Shown piece by piece: positions 1 through 11,451 of a stretch of DNA of 64,000 nt (position 1 is the first letter of the stretch; each line of letters starts with the position of its first letter). The notes beneath the pieces were generated by a model, which did no database searches, was not told the DNA's origin, and saw nothing but the letters and a program-made list of their open reading frames with translations. The DNA comes from Albugo candida (lineage: Eukaryota > Oomycota > Peronosporomycetes > Albuginales): positions 248,001 through 312,000 of the forward strand of contig JBDOQK010000025.1 in NCBI GenBank assembly GCA_040437565.1. Reading direction: 5' to 3'. The position numbers were made by a program, and so were the translations under genes.

Positions 1-767
1 TATATCTATCACTCGGCTGCATCGACTTCGAAGGTCGATTTTGGCTACAATCCACTCTGTAGGCAGACATTCGATACTATAGTGTTGCTTTTGAAATACC
101 CAAGTATACAATTTAGGCTACCAAGATGGGTGAGTTGCCAGGAGAATTTTCAAAATGTTACGAATGAATTTGCAATAGTGTAACGCCGGCATGAGGAAGT
201 GATAGTAAGCAAAGGAAGATAATCTGGCGGAGCTCTATTTGCTAAAAATTGGAAAGTGAGATTTTTAATTAAAGAATCCTGCTTCACCTATCTTATTGGC
301 TAGTCCAGTTCTCCAACTAAATATGAACTATGCATGCATGTACAGTGGAGGTTGTTACATCCTCCCGGAATTGACTTCTCGTTGTCGTTTCTTGAAATCG
401 GCGATGAGAACATTCCAATGAGAAACATGACGAATATCTTGCTCCCGCTCCCATGTAGCTTCGTGCTCGAGTAATCCATACCATTTCACGAGCCATTCAG
501 GTATACAGTTGAGTTGACGCTTCTGAAGAAGCTGTTTAATGATGTGCATCGTGTCACCACTGTCCTCGTCAAAAATAAGTCGGGNNNNNNNNNNNNNNNN
601 NNNNNNNNNNNNNNNNNNNNNNNNNNNNNNNNNNNNNNNNNNNNNNNNNNNNNNNNNNNNNNNNNNNNNNNNNNNNNNNNNNNNAATCCTGGTTCACCTA
701 TCTGATTGGCTAATCCAGTTCTCCAATCATATAGAACTATGATTGCATGTACAATCGAGGTTGTTAC
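1..767 (-). mobile_element. Decayed Ty3/gypsy (chromovirus-like) remnant
   Basis: On the minus strand at 549-355 the translation contains WLVKWYGLLEHEATWE, a clear chromodomain like the one at the integrase tail of chromovirus-type Ty3/gypsy elements. It runs into a purine-rich tract (GGGAGGA) and then TGTAAC, which fits polypurine tract plus start of a 3' LTR at about 357. A related stretch of about 80 bases (roughly 277-357 and 685-767) occurs on both sides of an assembly gap, with around one base in ten different, so two LTR-like copies are present. The element is a fragment; nothing upstream of the integrase tail is recognisable. Likely old. The chromodomain call is firm, the LTR limits are inference. 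Confidence 0.6.
585..684. other. Assembly gap (100 N) in gypsy remnant
   Basis: Exactly 100 N. The two flanks are not copies of each other, but the right flank matches the LTR-like sequence found at about 277-357. Confidence 0.95.
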
Positions 768-2285
768 AAATAGCCGATGTAGACGAGGTCCTCATTTGAT
801 CTAAGTCGTTCATTACCAGTTACTGGCGATAACGCATCCATGTGTCGAAACAATGATTCAATCTTGCTGTAATATGATCAGACAACAACGTCGAATTCCT
901 GATGCCCCCCGTGTTCAGAATCAATCTCACAAGAAAACATCTAGACGTTTGTATTGATCTAAAGAAGTGCGCCTTCGGAGCATTCATCAAAGAAGGTCCA
1001 ACACATCTTAGGTCGCATTCACCATGCCTTGATCCGGAATAATAGGGTGATGACTCGAGGGTTGTCTGTTTCTAGGAATATAGCTGTCTGGTTTCATCAG
1101 AAGCTTACGAATATTGTTCTTGACTCTAATGCAAAATCAACCGCCGTCGACGAAATTCTCGTGTGTGATCAAATTGGCATGTTTACCGGGTTCATCGCAT
1201 GCATCGCGACAGACAATTTGTTTTCCAACAAAACTTGAACAAAATATTGTAGCCATCGAGTTCTGCTGCTGTTACATTGTGATCGTGCTTATATTGAAAT
1301 GAAATTGCTGGCTTTTATAGTGGAAGCAGCTTTTCATTCTTCACGAAGTTTAATTTGGATGGAGTAGGGGAACTTTTTTCAGCAAAAGCATTATATCAAA
1401 AGAAAGGGCCACAGGTTACCGTCCAGAACTGATATGTCGAATTACTGAATATCACGCAATGATTACAAAGCGATAGAAACAACTTCAGCAATTCGTGTCA
1501 AATATCAAATATATATGGTACGCTATAAGCATATTTCATCAAAGCAAGTCAAATATTGAGGTCGGATCCTTAGCTACTGCATTTCCTCAACCCCGATTCA
1601 AACCGTTTATGTGTGAAGCAACTCTGCTGCACTTGAGAAAAGGCGTGAAGATTACTTTATGGAGATTGTGAAGGCCAGTTCCGTCATGTAGCTGCCAAGA
1701 AGGTTTCTGACAATACTGTCTGATAGTAGTCACCGCACCTACTTCAAACGCATTCGTTGTGAATTACTCCATCTCCCGAAAAGGCCTTGATAGCTGTGTG
1801 TGATAGGCATAATCGGTCGAAATCAGGATCTGCATTTGCACGGCAGCAAAAAATTACGCGGCAATATTGAAGAACGCAGACGACCCTCACGTTTACGGAT
1901 ATAAGGAACTGTCTGCAAAGCGACTTGAAAGTCATTTGTAGCAATTATCATAATTCAAACTTAGAACATCCGTATAAGCAATTAATGAGGAAAAAAGGAT
2001 AAAGCTACGCATCTTGATCCATCTATATCGAAGATAACAATCACTTCGGAATATTTGGAACCTTTCTGGTTTAGCTGGAGGCTGCTGGTGTTTTAACGAT
2101 GCAGTCACATAGGCGACAAGTAGTAAAAGTAAAACAGGAGGATTCGCCCACGTATCTGACGTGCATAAACATGGTGGACTTCAGAGGGAGCCAGTGTTTT
2201 TTTAGGGATTCAGAAGCTATACAACTAATGTTAGTATGTGTTTGCAGGCTTGGGCGATTCGAACGCTTCAGCGAGTTATCAATCA
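768..2285. other. No recognisable gene
   Basis: Short open frames only, none with recognisable motifs or consistent reading. I see no RNA gene and no clear repeat. Probably repeat-derived or intergenic sequence. Confidence 0.5.
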
Positions 2286-2615
2286 ATCTGAATGGATGAA
2301 ATGCGAAGCTGGCGAAGCTAGTGATCAATGGAATTCCGACGTAATCGATGATGAAGTGGAACTTACATTTGCTCTATGCCTTAATCTATTTCTTCTCGTT
2401 NNNNNNNNNNNNNNNNNNNNNNNNNNNNNNNNNNNNNNNNNNNNNNNNNNNNNNNNNNNNNNNNNNNNNNNNNNNNNNNNNNNNNNNNNNNNNNNNNNNN
2501 ATCTGAATGGATGAAATGCGAAGCTGGCGAAGCTAGTGATCAATGGAATTCCGACGTAATCGATGATGAAGTGGAACTTACATTTGCTCTATGCCTTAAT
2601 CTATTTCTTCTCGTT
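2286..2615. repeat. 115-base direct copy flanking a 100 N gap
   Basis: Bases 2286-2400 recur as 2501-2615, either side of the gap at 2401-2500. The copies read the same. The arrangement is the one seen at five other gaps in this window, so it is best read as overlapping contig ends that were not merged. Confidence 0.85.
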
Positions 2616-3689
2616 ATATGTTCCTGTTTCCAAGTATCATTGCCAATCTTATGAACCGAGCTTGTGCAATGTCAGCATCACATTGTTCCATGACTAATTT
2701 TCATTTCCGTGTGACAATTCCTAATGGATTGGCTCTGACTCGAGTATATACCGAATCAGCTAACTTTTGAAATTTCCAAACGCCGGGAGAAGTCGCGGAA
2801 TTCTCCAATGAGACTTTTGGCTTGAAATCGTGGAAATGAGGAGATGCACGGTTTTTAGCAATGATGTGTTTTAATCAACTACCGAATTGCGGAAGTTGAA
2901 AAGTTGACCGCTGATGCGACTAGAAAGCACAGCTTGTTGATTCTTACTGTGTTATGATAGTCGTGTTTCACCAAAGGTGTCTTGATAGGCTAATATCACG
3001 GTTGTACAGAAATCATTTACCTTTTCAGTACAAGCTCACAAATGAGGTGATCAGCCCTAAGTTTAGAATCAGAATTGCACTGCGGCTGAATAGTTGATGT
3101 ACAAATGGATAATACAGGGATAATACAGAACATTTTAGCGAGGCATCCTGCAGAATGCGCTGCAACGCACCTCAGAACGCTCCTTGACCAAGACTCAAGC
3201 ACCCACTTCTTGAAAATAGCATGAGTGGATCAAGCGAAAAACATATGTCTTGCTCATCGACAGGAGATTTCCTGTCGATGAAGAATAGCAATAAGCTCAA
3301 TGCACAATTCGTGGCATAATTAACTGTGCATTCTACATCGCAAAACAACATAACAAACAAAATACTTTTCTATCATGTAATTTTCTATAAATAAAACATA
3401 GACCAGACACAAATTGTCAGATGCCGACGCATACCTATACAATCCGTTTCACACAAAGAATATACCAAGAAAATTAATCGAATCGTGGCGTCGCTCATCT
3501 CTAGACACCTTGGATGCCGGCTTTCTTCTGAGTATTTTGAAATTGATTTTCACAAATTACGATAATACCATCGCTACTGACTGCATATTATTTACCTATC
3601 AATGTACTGTATAATCATTAAGTCATCACGATACGTTATGAGCTATGCGAGATTATCCATTACAATTTGTTCATAATCCAACTTTCGAA
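2616..3689. other. Upstream region of effector-like gene, no gene seen
   Basis: No coding signal. It contains one perfect hairpin at 3255-3280 and AT-rich sequence at about 3360-3420 before the secreted-protein gene. Confidence 0.5.
3255..3280. repeat. Perfect 11-bp hairpin
   Basis: CATCGACAGGA, a four-base loop GATT, then the exact reverse complement TCCTGTCGATG. It lies about 410 bases upstream of the effector-like gene. Function unknown; chance is possible but an 11-bp perfect stem is uncommon. Confidence 0.6.
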
Positions 3690-5459
3690 ATGAAGTCGAC
3701 CTGTTTTCTTGGCATAGCCGTACTTGATCATCTAATTGGGTGTTTCGCTGGTCAGCTGGGCTTGATGAAAATCACCGTGCAAACAAAGAATTTTGAAGTC
3801 TGCCAGCGATGCTTATTGGAAGACGCGGGTGCACTTTTCGTTGAAGAATACGGGAAAGATACGCGTAGAAGCACAAGCTACTTCGTTGTGGGATTAGTAG
3901 ATTATATCAAAACTAATCTTATAAAATGCTACACTCCGCGACTATGTCGAGGCCTTCAGCGCACACCAGTCATCTCGAAAATTGAAGAGGGGGAGCAATC
4001 AATATTTGGTATCAACGTGGACCGGTTGTCCTCAAAATCAGTAGGCTGTCAGACGAAATCGGAGACTTCTTTAATGCTTAGCAATGAAAGCGTAGATCAA
4101 ACAAGTCTGATTTCAAGTGAAAAGAAGTCGAAACCATTGTGCCTTCTCAGGCCCAACAATTCCTATTCCTTTTTATGTGAAGCATGCTTCAAAAAGAAGA
4201 GCGATACCGGCAGCATGGAAAAGTACACCACCTATTTTATGGAGAGGAGTGAAGTATATGTGATATACACATCGGATACTGACAATTTCATCGAGTTGTG
4301 CCACGAATTTCAAATGTGCAGCGGGCATACCATTGTTTTTCCAGATAATCTTTGTACGATTTTTAAACACAAAATATCGCCAGCAAAATCGCAGGGAGAA
4401 AGCGCTGACACGCTTCCACATGTGAATAATGGGAATGATAATTTTCAGATTTGGCCCGTAAATTCCAATGAAAAGTATGACTTGGAAGCTCTGGCGAAGA
4501 TGCATCATGCCATTTTACTTCAGTCGTACTGCGTTTCAACAATAAGAGCGCATGATCGTGGTCAAAGTTGCTGGTGGTGCTTGCAGAAGCTATCTGGAGG
4601 AATGGTTGTGCTGGATAGAGTAAAAACATTTGGAAGCGGTGATAAAGGGGAACAATTTCTCGTTTATCTGCTCGCCAATAGTTTCTCTGACCTAGTTCTG
4701 ACCAATTGCGAAGTCGGTTGTGGTAAAGTTGACTTGAGCCATGACTGCATGTTGGATGCCGTCCATACAGACAATTTGACACCTACTTATGACATTTTCG
4801 CAATAATGAGACGGAAGGAATCTGTACAGCAGGTTACTCGTGTATCAGATCTTTATGGTGAGTGCTTTCTGATACAGCACTTGCACGACGAAGATTATAA
4901 ATGCCGTGCGTGCTTTCCAGATAGTGCAATTCACGAACTTTCGTCACTAGCATTCTTACTGTCACTATCTGAAGATACAAACAGTGCCTTTGATCTGAAG
5001 TGTCTTTTTTCAGTAGAATCAAGATGCATGGCCATACACGTTATGCCTTATTTAATATGCTCTCATGAACTCAATCGCATAAAGATCAACACCGATTTGA
5101 ATCTGCGTTTGCATGGAGATGATGCAAGTTCATCAGTCAGCGCGACCAGCCATGTTGAAGCAAAAGTGACTTTATACAACTGGACGGACGAAGAAAATAA
5201 TGACAAAGATAAGTTGATAGAATGCTTCCAATGTCTTACGCGGAAGAGAAGTGTTGTCGTTCTTTCTGTGTCGAATCAGTACTTATGGATGGTGGAATAT
5301 AAGTTGGGTTTCCCAGATTGTCCGCCTTGCGGGGACAAGATGAAACCAGGGCCTCAGATTCCATATAATCACAATCTTCGGCAGATACTTGCCCAAGATG
5401 TACACCTTTCTTTTGGTATTGTCCAGGAAAACAAAAAACGCAAACAGGATGTGCATTAA
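3690..5459 (+). CDS. Secreted CCG-type effector-like protein with repeated Cys modules
   Basis: Single-exon gene of 589 residues if started at 3690. That start is preferred over the in-frame ATG at 3645 because the second methionine begins MKSTCFLGIAVLDHLIGCFAG, a good signal peptide. Two exact CX2CX5G motifs are visible (CQRCLLEDAG and CWWCLQKLSG), the motif that defines the CCG class of Albugo candidate effectors. Related CxxC sites (CEAC, CRAC, CFQC) fall at spacings of about 125, 131, 111 and 107 residues, each followed by a hydrophobic strand and more cysteines, so the protein looks like four or five diverged modules in tandem. There is no membrane segment after the signal peptide and no known enzyme motif. 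It sits alone in the repeat-rich part, as effectors often do. The effector role is inference. Confidence 0.75.
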   Translation: MKSTCFLGIAVLDHLIGCFAGQLGLMKITVQTKNFEVCQRCLLEDAGALFVEEYGKDTRRSTSYFVVGLVDYIKTNLIKCYTPRLCRGLQRTPVISKIEEGEQSIFGINVDRLSSKSVGCQTKSETSLMLSNESVDQTSLISSEKKSKPLCLLRPNNSYSFLCEACFKKKSDTGSMEKYTTYFMERSEVYVIYTSDTDNFIELCHEFQMCSGHTIVFPDNLCTIFKHKISPAKSQGESADTLPHVNNGNDNFQIWPVNSNEKYDLEALAKMHHAILLQSYCVSTIRAHDRGQSCWWCLQKLSGGMVVLDRVKTFGSGDKGEQFLVYLLANSFSDLVLTNCEVGCGKVDLSHDCMLDAVHTDNLTPTYDIFAIMRRKESVQQVTRVSDLYGECFLIQHLHDEDYKCRACFPDSAIHELSSLAFLLSLSEDTNSAFDLKCLFSVESRCMAIHVMPYLICSHELNRIKINTDLNLRLHGDDASSSVSATSHVEAKVTLYNWTDEENNDKDKLIECFQCLTRKRSVVVLSVSNQYLWMVEYKLGFPDCPPCGDKMKPGPQIPYNHNLRQILAQDVHLSFGIVQENKKRKQDVH

Positions 5460-7132
5460 GTGGTGACTCGTCGGGATAGCATGACCTCAAGATCAATCCT
5501 AAAATGATACACTTCAAGCTCTGGTGATAAACGTGCAAAATAAAATAAATTACAGCATTGCGATTTGTGATGTGTGACTCTTTGTCTAAACAATGCAATT
5601 CCCATCAGTTTTTCCTCTTTAGAGCAAGCTATATTCATTTACAATAATGGCAAAAAATAAAGTCATTGTAAAATTTGTTGTGTAGGAACCTTGCGATTCT
5701 CTAATCGATGTGGAAAGATTATTATGATAAATTTCTGCATTCAATTTCACTTTTGTGCTGTCTTTCCATGCATAGAGATCGACACATTATCACAGGCTAC
5801 AACTTTGCTTGGCAATTGTACCTCTTACTGGTACGTTTATACGCCAGAATGCGAACTGTCAACTTCAAGCCACGATTGATCGCGACACATCAGCAGTATC
5901 AGGTGATATAAAAGCTCTGCATAGATTGCCTAGCAACACACTCTTCTGGATCAAGGGATCATGCTAAAAATGTTGGTTTACTTTACATTTTTGGTCAGCA
6001 TGGAAGGCATTTGATGGGTTGAAGAGGAGTTATATCACGTAAGAGAGTGGCGTGAACCAAAATGCAAGTACACCACCGCATAAGAATCTATCTCGCGTAA
6101 GCATTTAAAGGAGCATTAGACCAAACACTTATCAGGGTGCATAATCTAACAGATATATGAATTCATACTGTGTGCGAATTAGATGTAGTTGACGTCGGTC
6201 AATCATATTAGAGAAGTGCCAGCGGTATCCACCCGCGCATTCGTCAAATGACGTTACGCATGTCAGTACTAATAAAATCGAAAGACCGATACGTCTGTCA
6301 AACACCCATACCATCCTGTCAGTAAAACTCAGTTGCTACATCACATCACACAAAATAAAGCAGAGAAGTGGTTGACGAGACGATATATAGGCGTTCCTCT
6401 TCCAAGTCACTACATCAGCTTGTCTGATGTTTATGTCACGTCTAGTAATTGTTTCAAGTTGCGTGACATTAACTAGATTGGAGGGTGTTTTTCAAGAGAA
6501 ATAAAGCAATTACTTTCATTATCATATTCGCCTTTGGTATAAGCAGGCTTTCTAGCTCTAGTCTTAGTCAAGCAAAGGATAAGTTATCATAAAAATAACT
6601 GTCACGCATGCTGCGGCACTTCGCGATTGATCACAAAAATTTTGCTACAGCCAGATTGAAATTCATGGGAAGCGAATAAATGTATGATCGAGCATTGCCT
6701 TAACACACGTTTCAAGAGATAGAGAAATTGGGCTATTTTGTGCAATGTAGCGCAATTTTAAGCTGGCAGAAGTTACGGGAAGCGTGTTTTCAGTGACGGG
6801 AAATGACAAATTTAGCCTCCTTGACCAAGAAAATGCGATAAAAAAGAAGTAGCTGGACAAAAAATGTGAGGCGATAGATACACGAGTATATCGGCATGAA
6901 GCAGGCACGTGTTTATCCAAGGCCGATTCAGCTATAATACACCTCGAAGATGGCAATGAGAACAAAGTTGATCGATGATGATCAAATGAACCAAAGTACT
7001 GTACAGTGAGGTCGCAGCACTGACCACATCATTGAATATAGATAAAGTAAAATGGCAGTGAATAAGGTACTGGAGGTATGATTGAAGTCAGACTACTAGC
7101 TTTCTCGAATAAAAACAGAAGAGAACTGAGAA
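5460..7132. other. No recognisable gene
   Basis: About 1.7 kb downstream of the effector-like gene. Only short frames without motifs on either strand. Confidence 0.5.
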
Positions 7133-7465
7133 TTGTTGCGGAGATGTAATTTGATGTTAATTACACCGGATGCCCAGAACCAAAATAGTAATATCCTGGG
7201 ATATTCTGGCGAGGGGTCGCTAAAGATGTCGCGTTTAGCAAGAGAAGTACATGAACGTTCTGGACAGCAATTCGGCTTTGTCAGCCCATCTTATCACGGT
7301 GAGGACAATTTTTCCACTTTATATTCGATGCGACCATCAGCTGAAGTCACATTAAAGCTAGCAGTGGTCACAGTACAAACACTTTTGGACCTCAAACCCG
7401 TTCTTTCTGATCTGGATGTTTATGAAGACACGGAGGCCAAGGGAATGTCACCGATCACGATTTGA
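7133..7465 (+). CDS. Open frame of unknown nature, possibly part of a decayed gene
   Basis: A 110-residue frame with balanced composition (for example SAEVTLKLAVVTVQTLLDLK) and no recognised domain. A further plus-strand stretch of protein-like sequence (PPSWMMGAAHYYVAALCFKK) lies in another frame at about 7660-7730, so this may be the front of a broken host gene rather than a small intact one. There is no signal peptide. I cannot assign a function. Confidence 0.25.
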   Translation: MLRRCNLMLITPDAQNQNSNILGYSGEGSLKMSRLAREVHERSGQQFGFVSPSYHGEDNFSTLYSMRPSAEVTLKLAVVTVQTLLDLKPVLSDLDVYEDTEAKGMSPITI

Positions 7466-7713
7466 TTATTGCTCAAGATCAAATCGAATAAAGTCGCGTC
7501 TCTTGAGTACTTCGCTGCCACAAGTCAGTTTGGAGAGGTATGAAGCCGCTGTGAAGCAATAATTTCTGTGGAAAGCTGGCGAGCAAAGTCCAAGATAACA
7601 CAGCCTACGACATTAAAATGCTTCTTTTGAGTTCGCTTGTCAGATTCGAGTCTTACGCGTTTGGTGTTATTACAAAGCCGCCGAGTTGGATGATGGGTGC
7701 AGCTCATTATTAC

Positions 7714-9360
7714 GTTGCTGCTTTATGCTTCAAAAAGAGTGTTAAATTGCAACCAGTAATCCCAGCGGTTTGATGATCATTGAACCTGCTGCAGATAATG
7801 CGCATACTACGCAATGAAGTTATGGTTCTATTATACTCCCTCAGACGATATTGATAAAAGGGTTCAAGTCTATACCCACAAGGTTCCACATTATTAGGAT
7901 GTAGTAGCTGCTCGAAAATATCCTGAAGCTCTTTTTTGTTGGTTGCTTGAGTGATTGTACTTCCATGTAATCAATGAAGAATAGAATATCGACGTTGCGC
8001 AAGAACTGCACAATGGAGCTGCAATCGCTAATGTGTCGTTCTTTGGGATCCATTTTCTATCCCAGAGACAGAGTCGAGTGAGATCATGATGATGCCTTTC
8101 AATACCATCANNNNNNNNNNNNNNNNNNNNNNNNNNNNNNNNNNNNNNNNNNNNNNNNNNNNNNNNNNNNNNNNNNNNNNNNNNNNNNNNNNNNNNNNNN
8201 NNNNNNNNNNCGTTGCGCAAGAACTGCACAATGGAGCTGCAATCGCTAATGTGTCGTTCTTTGGGATCCATTTTCTATCCCAGAGACAGAGTCGAGTGAG
8301 ATCATGATGATGCCTTTCAATACCATCAAAAAAGCTTCCGATCTCTTGTCGCGTCAATCGTAGGAGATTAACCGAATGGGAGTACTTCGGTCGAGACGTT
8401 CCGAAGAAACTAAAGTTCGTAAATTCTATACTGCAACTTCCCTGAGTCGTAGCAAACATTATCTTCTAATAAAGCGTCTAGTCTTTTCTCAGTCGTTGCG
8501 GACTCGTCACTTTTTTCGTAGCTAATTGTAACTTCTGCTACTGGAATCTGTCCATGCACACTAATGACCGCTTCCATTGAAAGTCAAGTCGCTATCTTTA
8601 CGATGCACTGTTTATATAGAGTCGTTACAAGCAGCTTCTCCGAAAATCATGTACAAATGACATCAGTAGCGGCTTCACCATCTTGTCGATTTCCACGAAG
8701 CCTGCAAAAGTTTCGGTAGTATTTCGACACGAAGGCGGGAGACGATGTAACATTTCATGAGTGAATTTTGCACCCAGAACGCCATCTTCACTCCAATTTT
8801 AAGGTCACGAGTGGGTGATGAGTATCTCCTCGTCTTCACACTTCGACCTTACGTCAATGGGAAGGTATCAATAACATTGAGCACGTGGTTGTACACAAAG
8901 AACGGGAGGCAGGATTCCAAGTAAAGTAAATCTGTGGATAAAATTTGTCCAAATTTGAGGCAGAGAGCAAGCTTCGGTTATTCACGGCGAGCAATTTTTG
9001 CTGTAAGATGGTCGTGAGACTGGCGAGAAGCGCGTCCGAGGGAATTGGCAGATAGTTATGTCCTTCTGCGTGTTCCGAGATGACATTATGAATTGTTTAC
9101 AAAGTGATGAGGTGCTGAACTTGAAACGCGTATGACAGCTCAGCTGCAGGGAGCCAGGCAGTAGTTCTGGTACAGCACCTGCAAAATGACATTAAGATGT
9201 TTTCTGCTTATTACGTCTGATCGTCCTTTTCTCCGGTCCGTTTCTTGAGAGACTGAGCTGCAACTTTCGCGGTATCCAAGTTCCACAAATCTGTATCACG
9301 GATAGGTAGCAGCACCTCTTGCTCTTCTTGATCTACAAGTGCGGCTCCATAATCCAATCT
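7714..9360 (-). pseudogene. Decayed protein-coding stretch, family not recognised
   Basis: The minus strand holds several protein-like segments in changing frames: LDYGAALVDQEEQEVLLPIR near 9350, LPIPSDALLASLTTILQQKL near 9050, GAKFTHEMLHRLPPS near 8780, MEAVISVHGQIPVAEVTISY near 8575, and KKELQDIFEQLLHPNNVEPC near 7940. They follow one another in the order expected for one gene but are interrupted by stops and frame changes that I could not resolve as introns. A 100 N gap with duplicated flanks (7993-8110 and 8211-8328) adds uncertainty. It could be a pseudogene or an intron-rich gene I failed to splice. No domain recognised. Confidence 0.35.
7993..8328. repeat. 118-base direct copy flanking a 100 N gap
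   Basis: Bases 7993-8110 recur at 8211-8328 with the gap 8111-8210 between. Probably unmerged contig ends rather than a true tandem duplication. Confidence 0.85.
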
Positions 9361-11033
9361 TCAATTCTAAGGATGACTTGCACTAAAATCGAGTAACAGT
9401 GTTTATGCAAGACGAAGAAACATAAAGTCGTACAGGTAATGCGAATTCACCTCATGAGCACACAAAGCGTATGCCATTGGCCTCGATCTCAGTAGCTTTA
9501 CTTACGGAAGAATACGCATTCCATTGCATCAAAGTTGTTTGTTTGCAGGAAAAGAACACAACTAGTGTACTGTGCATCTTCGTGTTTCACCTGCCTTTTT
9601 ATAGTTTGCTACCATGCTCGCTAAGTACGGTTCCGATGCTTTTTGGAGACGTTGTGCTAGTGTTGTAGGAATTCACAAATGAACGGCGTAAATAGCACAG
9701 CTTCAACATTGAACCATCAAATAATTTTAGCTCATAATCAAATAAGAAACAAAAATTGAGAGATTAGATCTTTTCGACACAACACGCATCACCAATGCAC
9801 GTCATGAAAATAAGACTAGTCGCATGACTATCATTGCTTGGATTATATTGATCTGAAGAATGTTGGATGGAATTTTGTAAGTGTCAAGTTTTAATACAGG
9901 GTTCTCGCCAGGTAATTTCAGTAAGCTCGCTGTCGTCTTCGTAAGAAGCGATCCCTGACGTACATCTTCTTGCCGTATAATCTCTATCTATCTGGTCATG
10001 CTAGAGCGCAAAAGTGAAGTTCTGAAGGAGTTTAATCTAAATCAAATCAGGCAGTATGTCATTGACAGGATGATGGAAGCTGGCAAATCCATTTGGTCTG
10101 GATTGAAATGCGGTTAACCAAACAAAACAGCGATTGACACAAACTAGCTTGAAAAGGTCCAATGCCGTTTCGCCAAATGTGTTGTTGGCAGGCCACTAGA
10201 TCATTAAAATTCTTTATCAGCTGCAAAACAAGTGAACTTCTCTGACACAAAAGCAGCTGAGTTGATTGTTTCAAGACCTCATTTATAGCTAGAGGGTACT
10301 TTCTGAGATAAAACACAGTGGTCTGAAGTCAAATCATACAGGTGAGACGCACCGTCAATGTTTCTATCAATGTAGATTGAACAATAATATTCTTTGAGGT
10401 ATGATCACTTCTCAATTTGCCGGATACTAAGTAACCCGCTAATTTAGTAAAAACACCTCGAAAAAAACAGCTTTTTTCAACTCTTTCCTCTCGAAAACAA
10501 TGGTTCAAGTCGACATATCGACACAACCCAGGGTGCTAGCNNNNNNNNNNNNNNNNNNNNNNNNNNNNNNNNNNNNNNNNNNNNNNNNNNNNNNNNNNNN
10601 NNNNNNNNNNNNNNNNNNNNNNNNNNNNNNNNNNNNNNNNTACGGTCGGATTGGAAAGACTATTTCGAGATTATCTCAGAATTATGGCTTGCATTGCAAG
10701 CGGTGACACTGCACTTCATATGAACAGATCGGAATCGTCGTTTGTTCGATCAGCGATCAGCAACTCCGACAGTTCCAGCACTTTCTGTCATTTACACCAC
10801 GTTTAGTGCGCACGTTCGGTACTTTCGATGGCAGTGTTACGACCACGAGGAACACAGTCGGCTTGCAAAGGTGCTGGATCAACTAGTACAGCAAGGATCA
10901 TTTGGTGGATTTTTTTTGGAAACCGAAGATCATTACTGCCGGTACGGCTCAGGTGAGTGGAAAGGCAAGTGCAACTCAGATCCTAGTCCTAGTTGGCTGG
11001 TTGTGCTCACAGTAGTGTGGCGCGCACCAATTT
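9361..11033. other. No recognisable gene; contains a 100 N gap
   Basis: Short frames only. A frame starting at 10500 enters the gap at 10541-10640, and the far side has frames of up to about 55 residues that stop soon after. The gap flanks are not copies of each other. No motif recognised. Confidence 0.45.
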
Positions 11034-11092
11034 GTAAACCACGGTACTTTTGGACCATTTTACAGCACACGGTAGTTTTGGACCATTTTTTC
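11034..11092. repeat. Short direct repeat (about 22 bases, two copies)
   Basis: The unit ACGGTACTTTTGGACCATTT recurs about 29 bases further on with one base changed. It may be part of an unrecognised mobile element ending near 11340, where a run of cytosines occurs. Confidence 0.5.
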
Positions 11093-11451
11093 ACAACTTT
11101 TTACAACTTTCAACATTCATCCGTTACACGATGGATACACTCTCTTACTGTAGTGGTTAACGCTACTGCACTGCAGGAGTAGCAACGAGGGACATATTAT
11201 TATCTCCCACAGGTATTTCACGAAACGTTTTTTATATGTATATATGTTATTTAAGATAGCCTTGGCAACTAGAGAAGTCAGTTAGTCTAATTCTAGTAAT
11301 ATAGACACCTTCAACTGGAGCTCTTTGGTCGTTCATTCATTGAGCTTCCCCCCCCCCCTTATCCATGACAGGCACTCCCTCTTGATATCAAGGTCTGCCA
11401 GGATCTCTCTCCTTTTTGAATGTCGGCATTGCTGATGTGTTGGAAGGGCTT

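Noticed and set aside
3645-3689. Start of the effector-like gene at 3645
   Set aside because: The next ATG at 3690 begins directly with a signal peptide; the earlier start would bury it.
4173-4782. Minus-strand frames of 111 and 139 residues
   Set aside because: They lie wholly within the effector-like gene on the other strand and lack motifs; shadows of real coding sequence.
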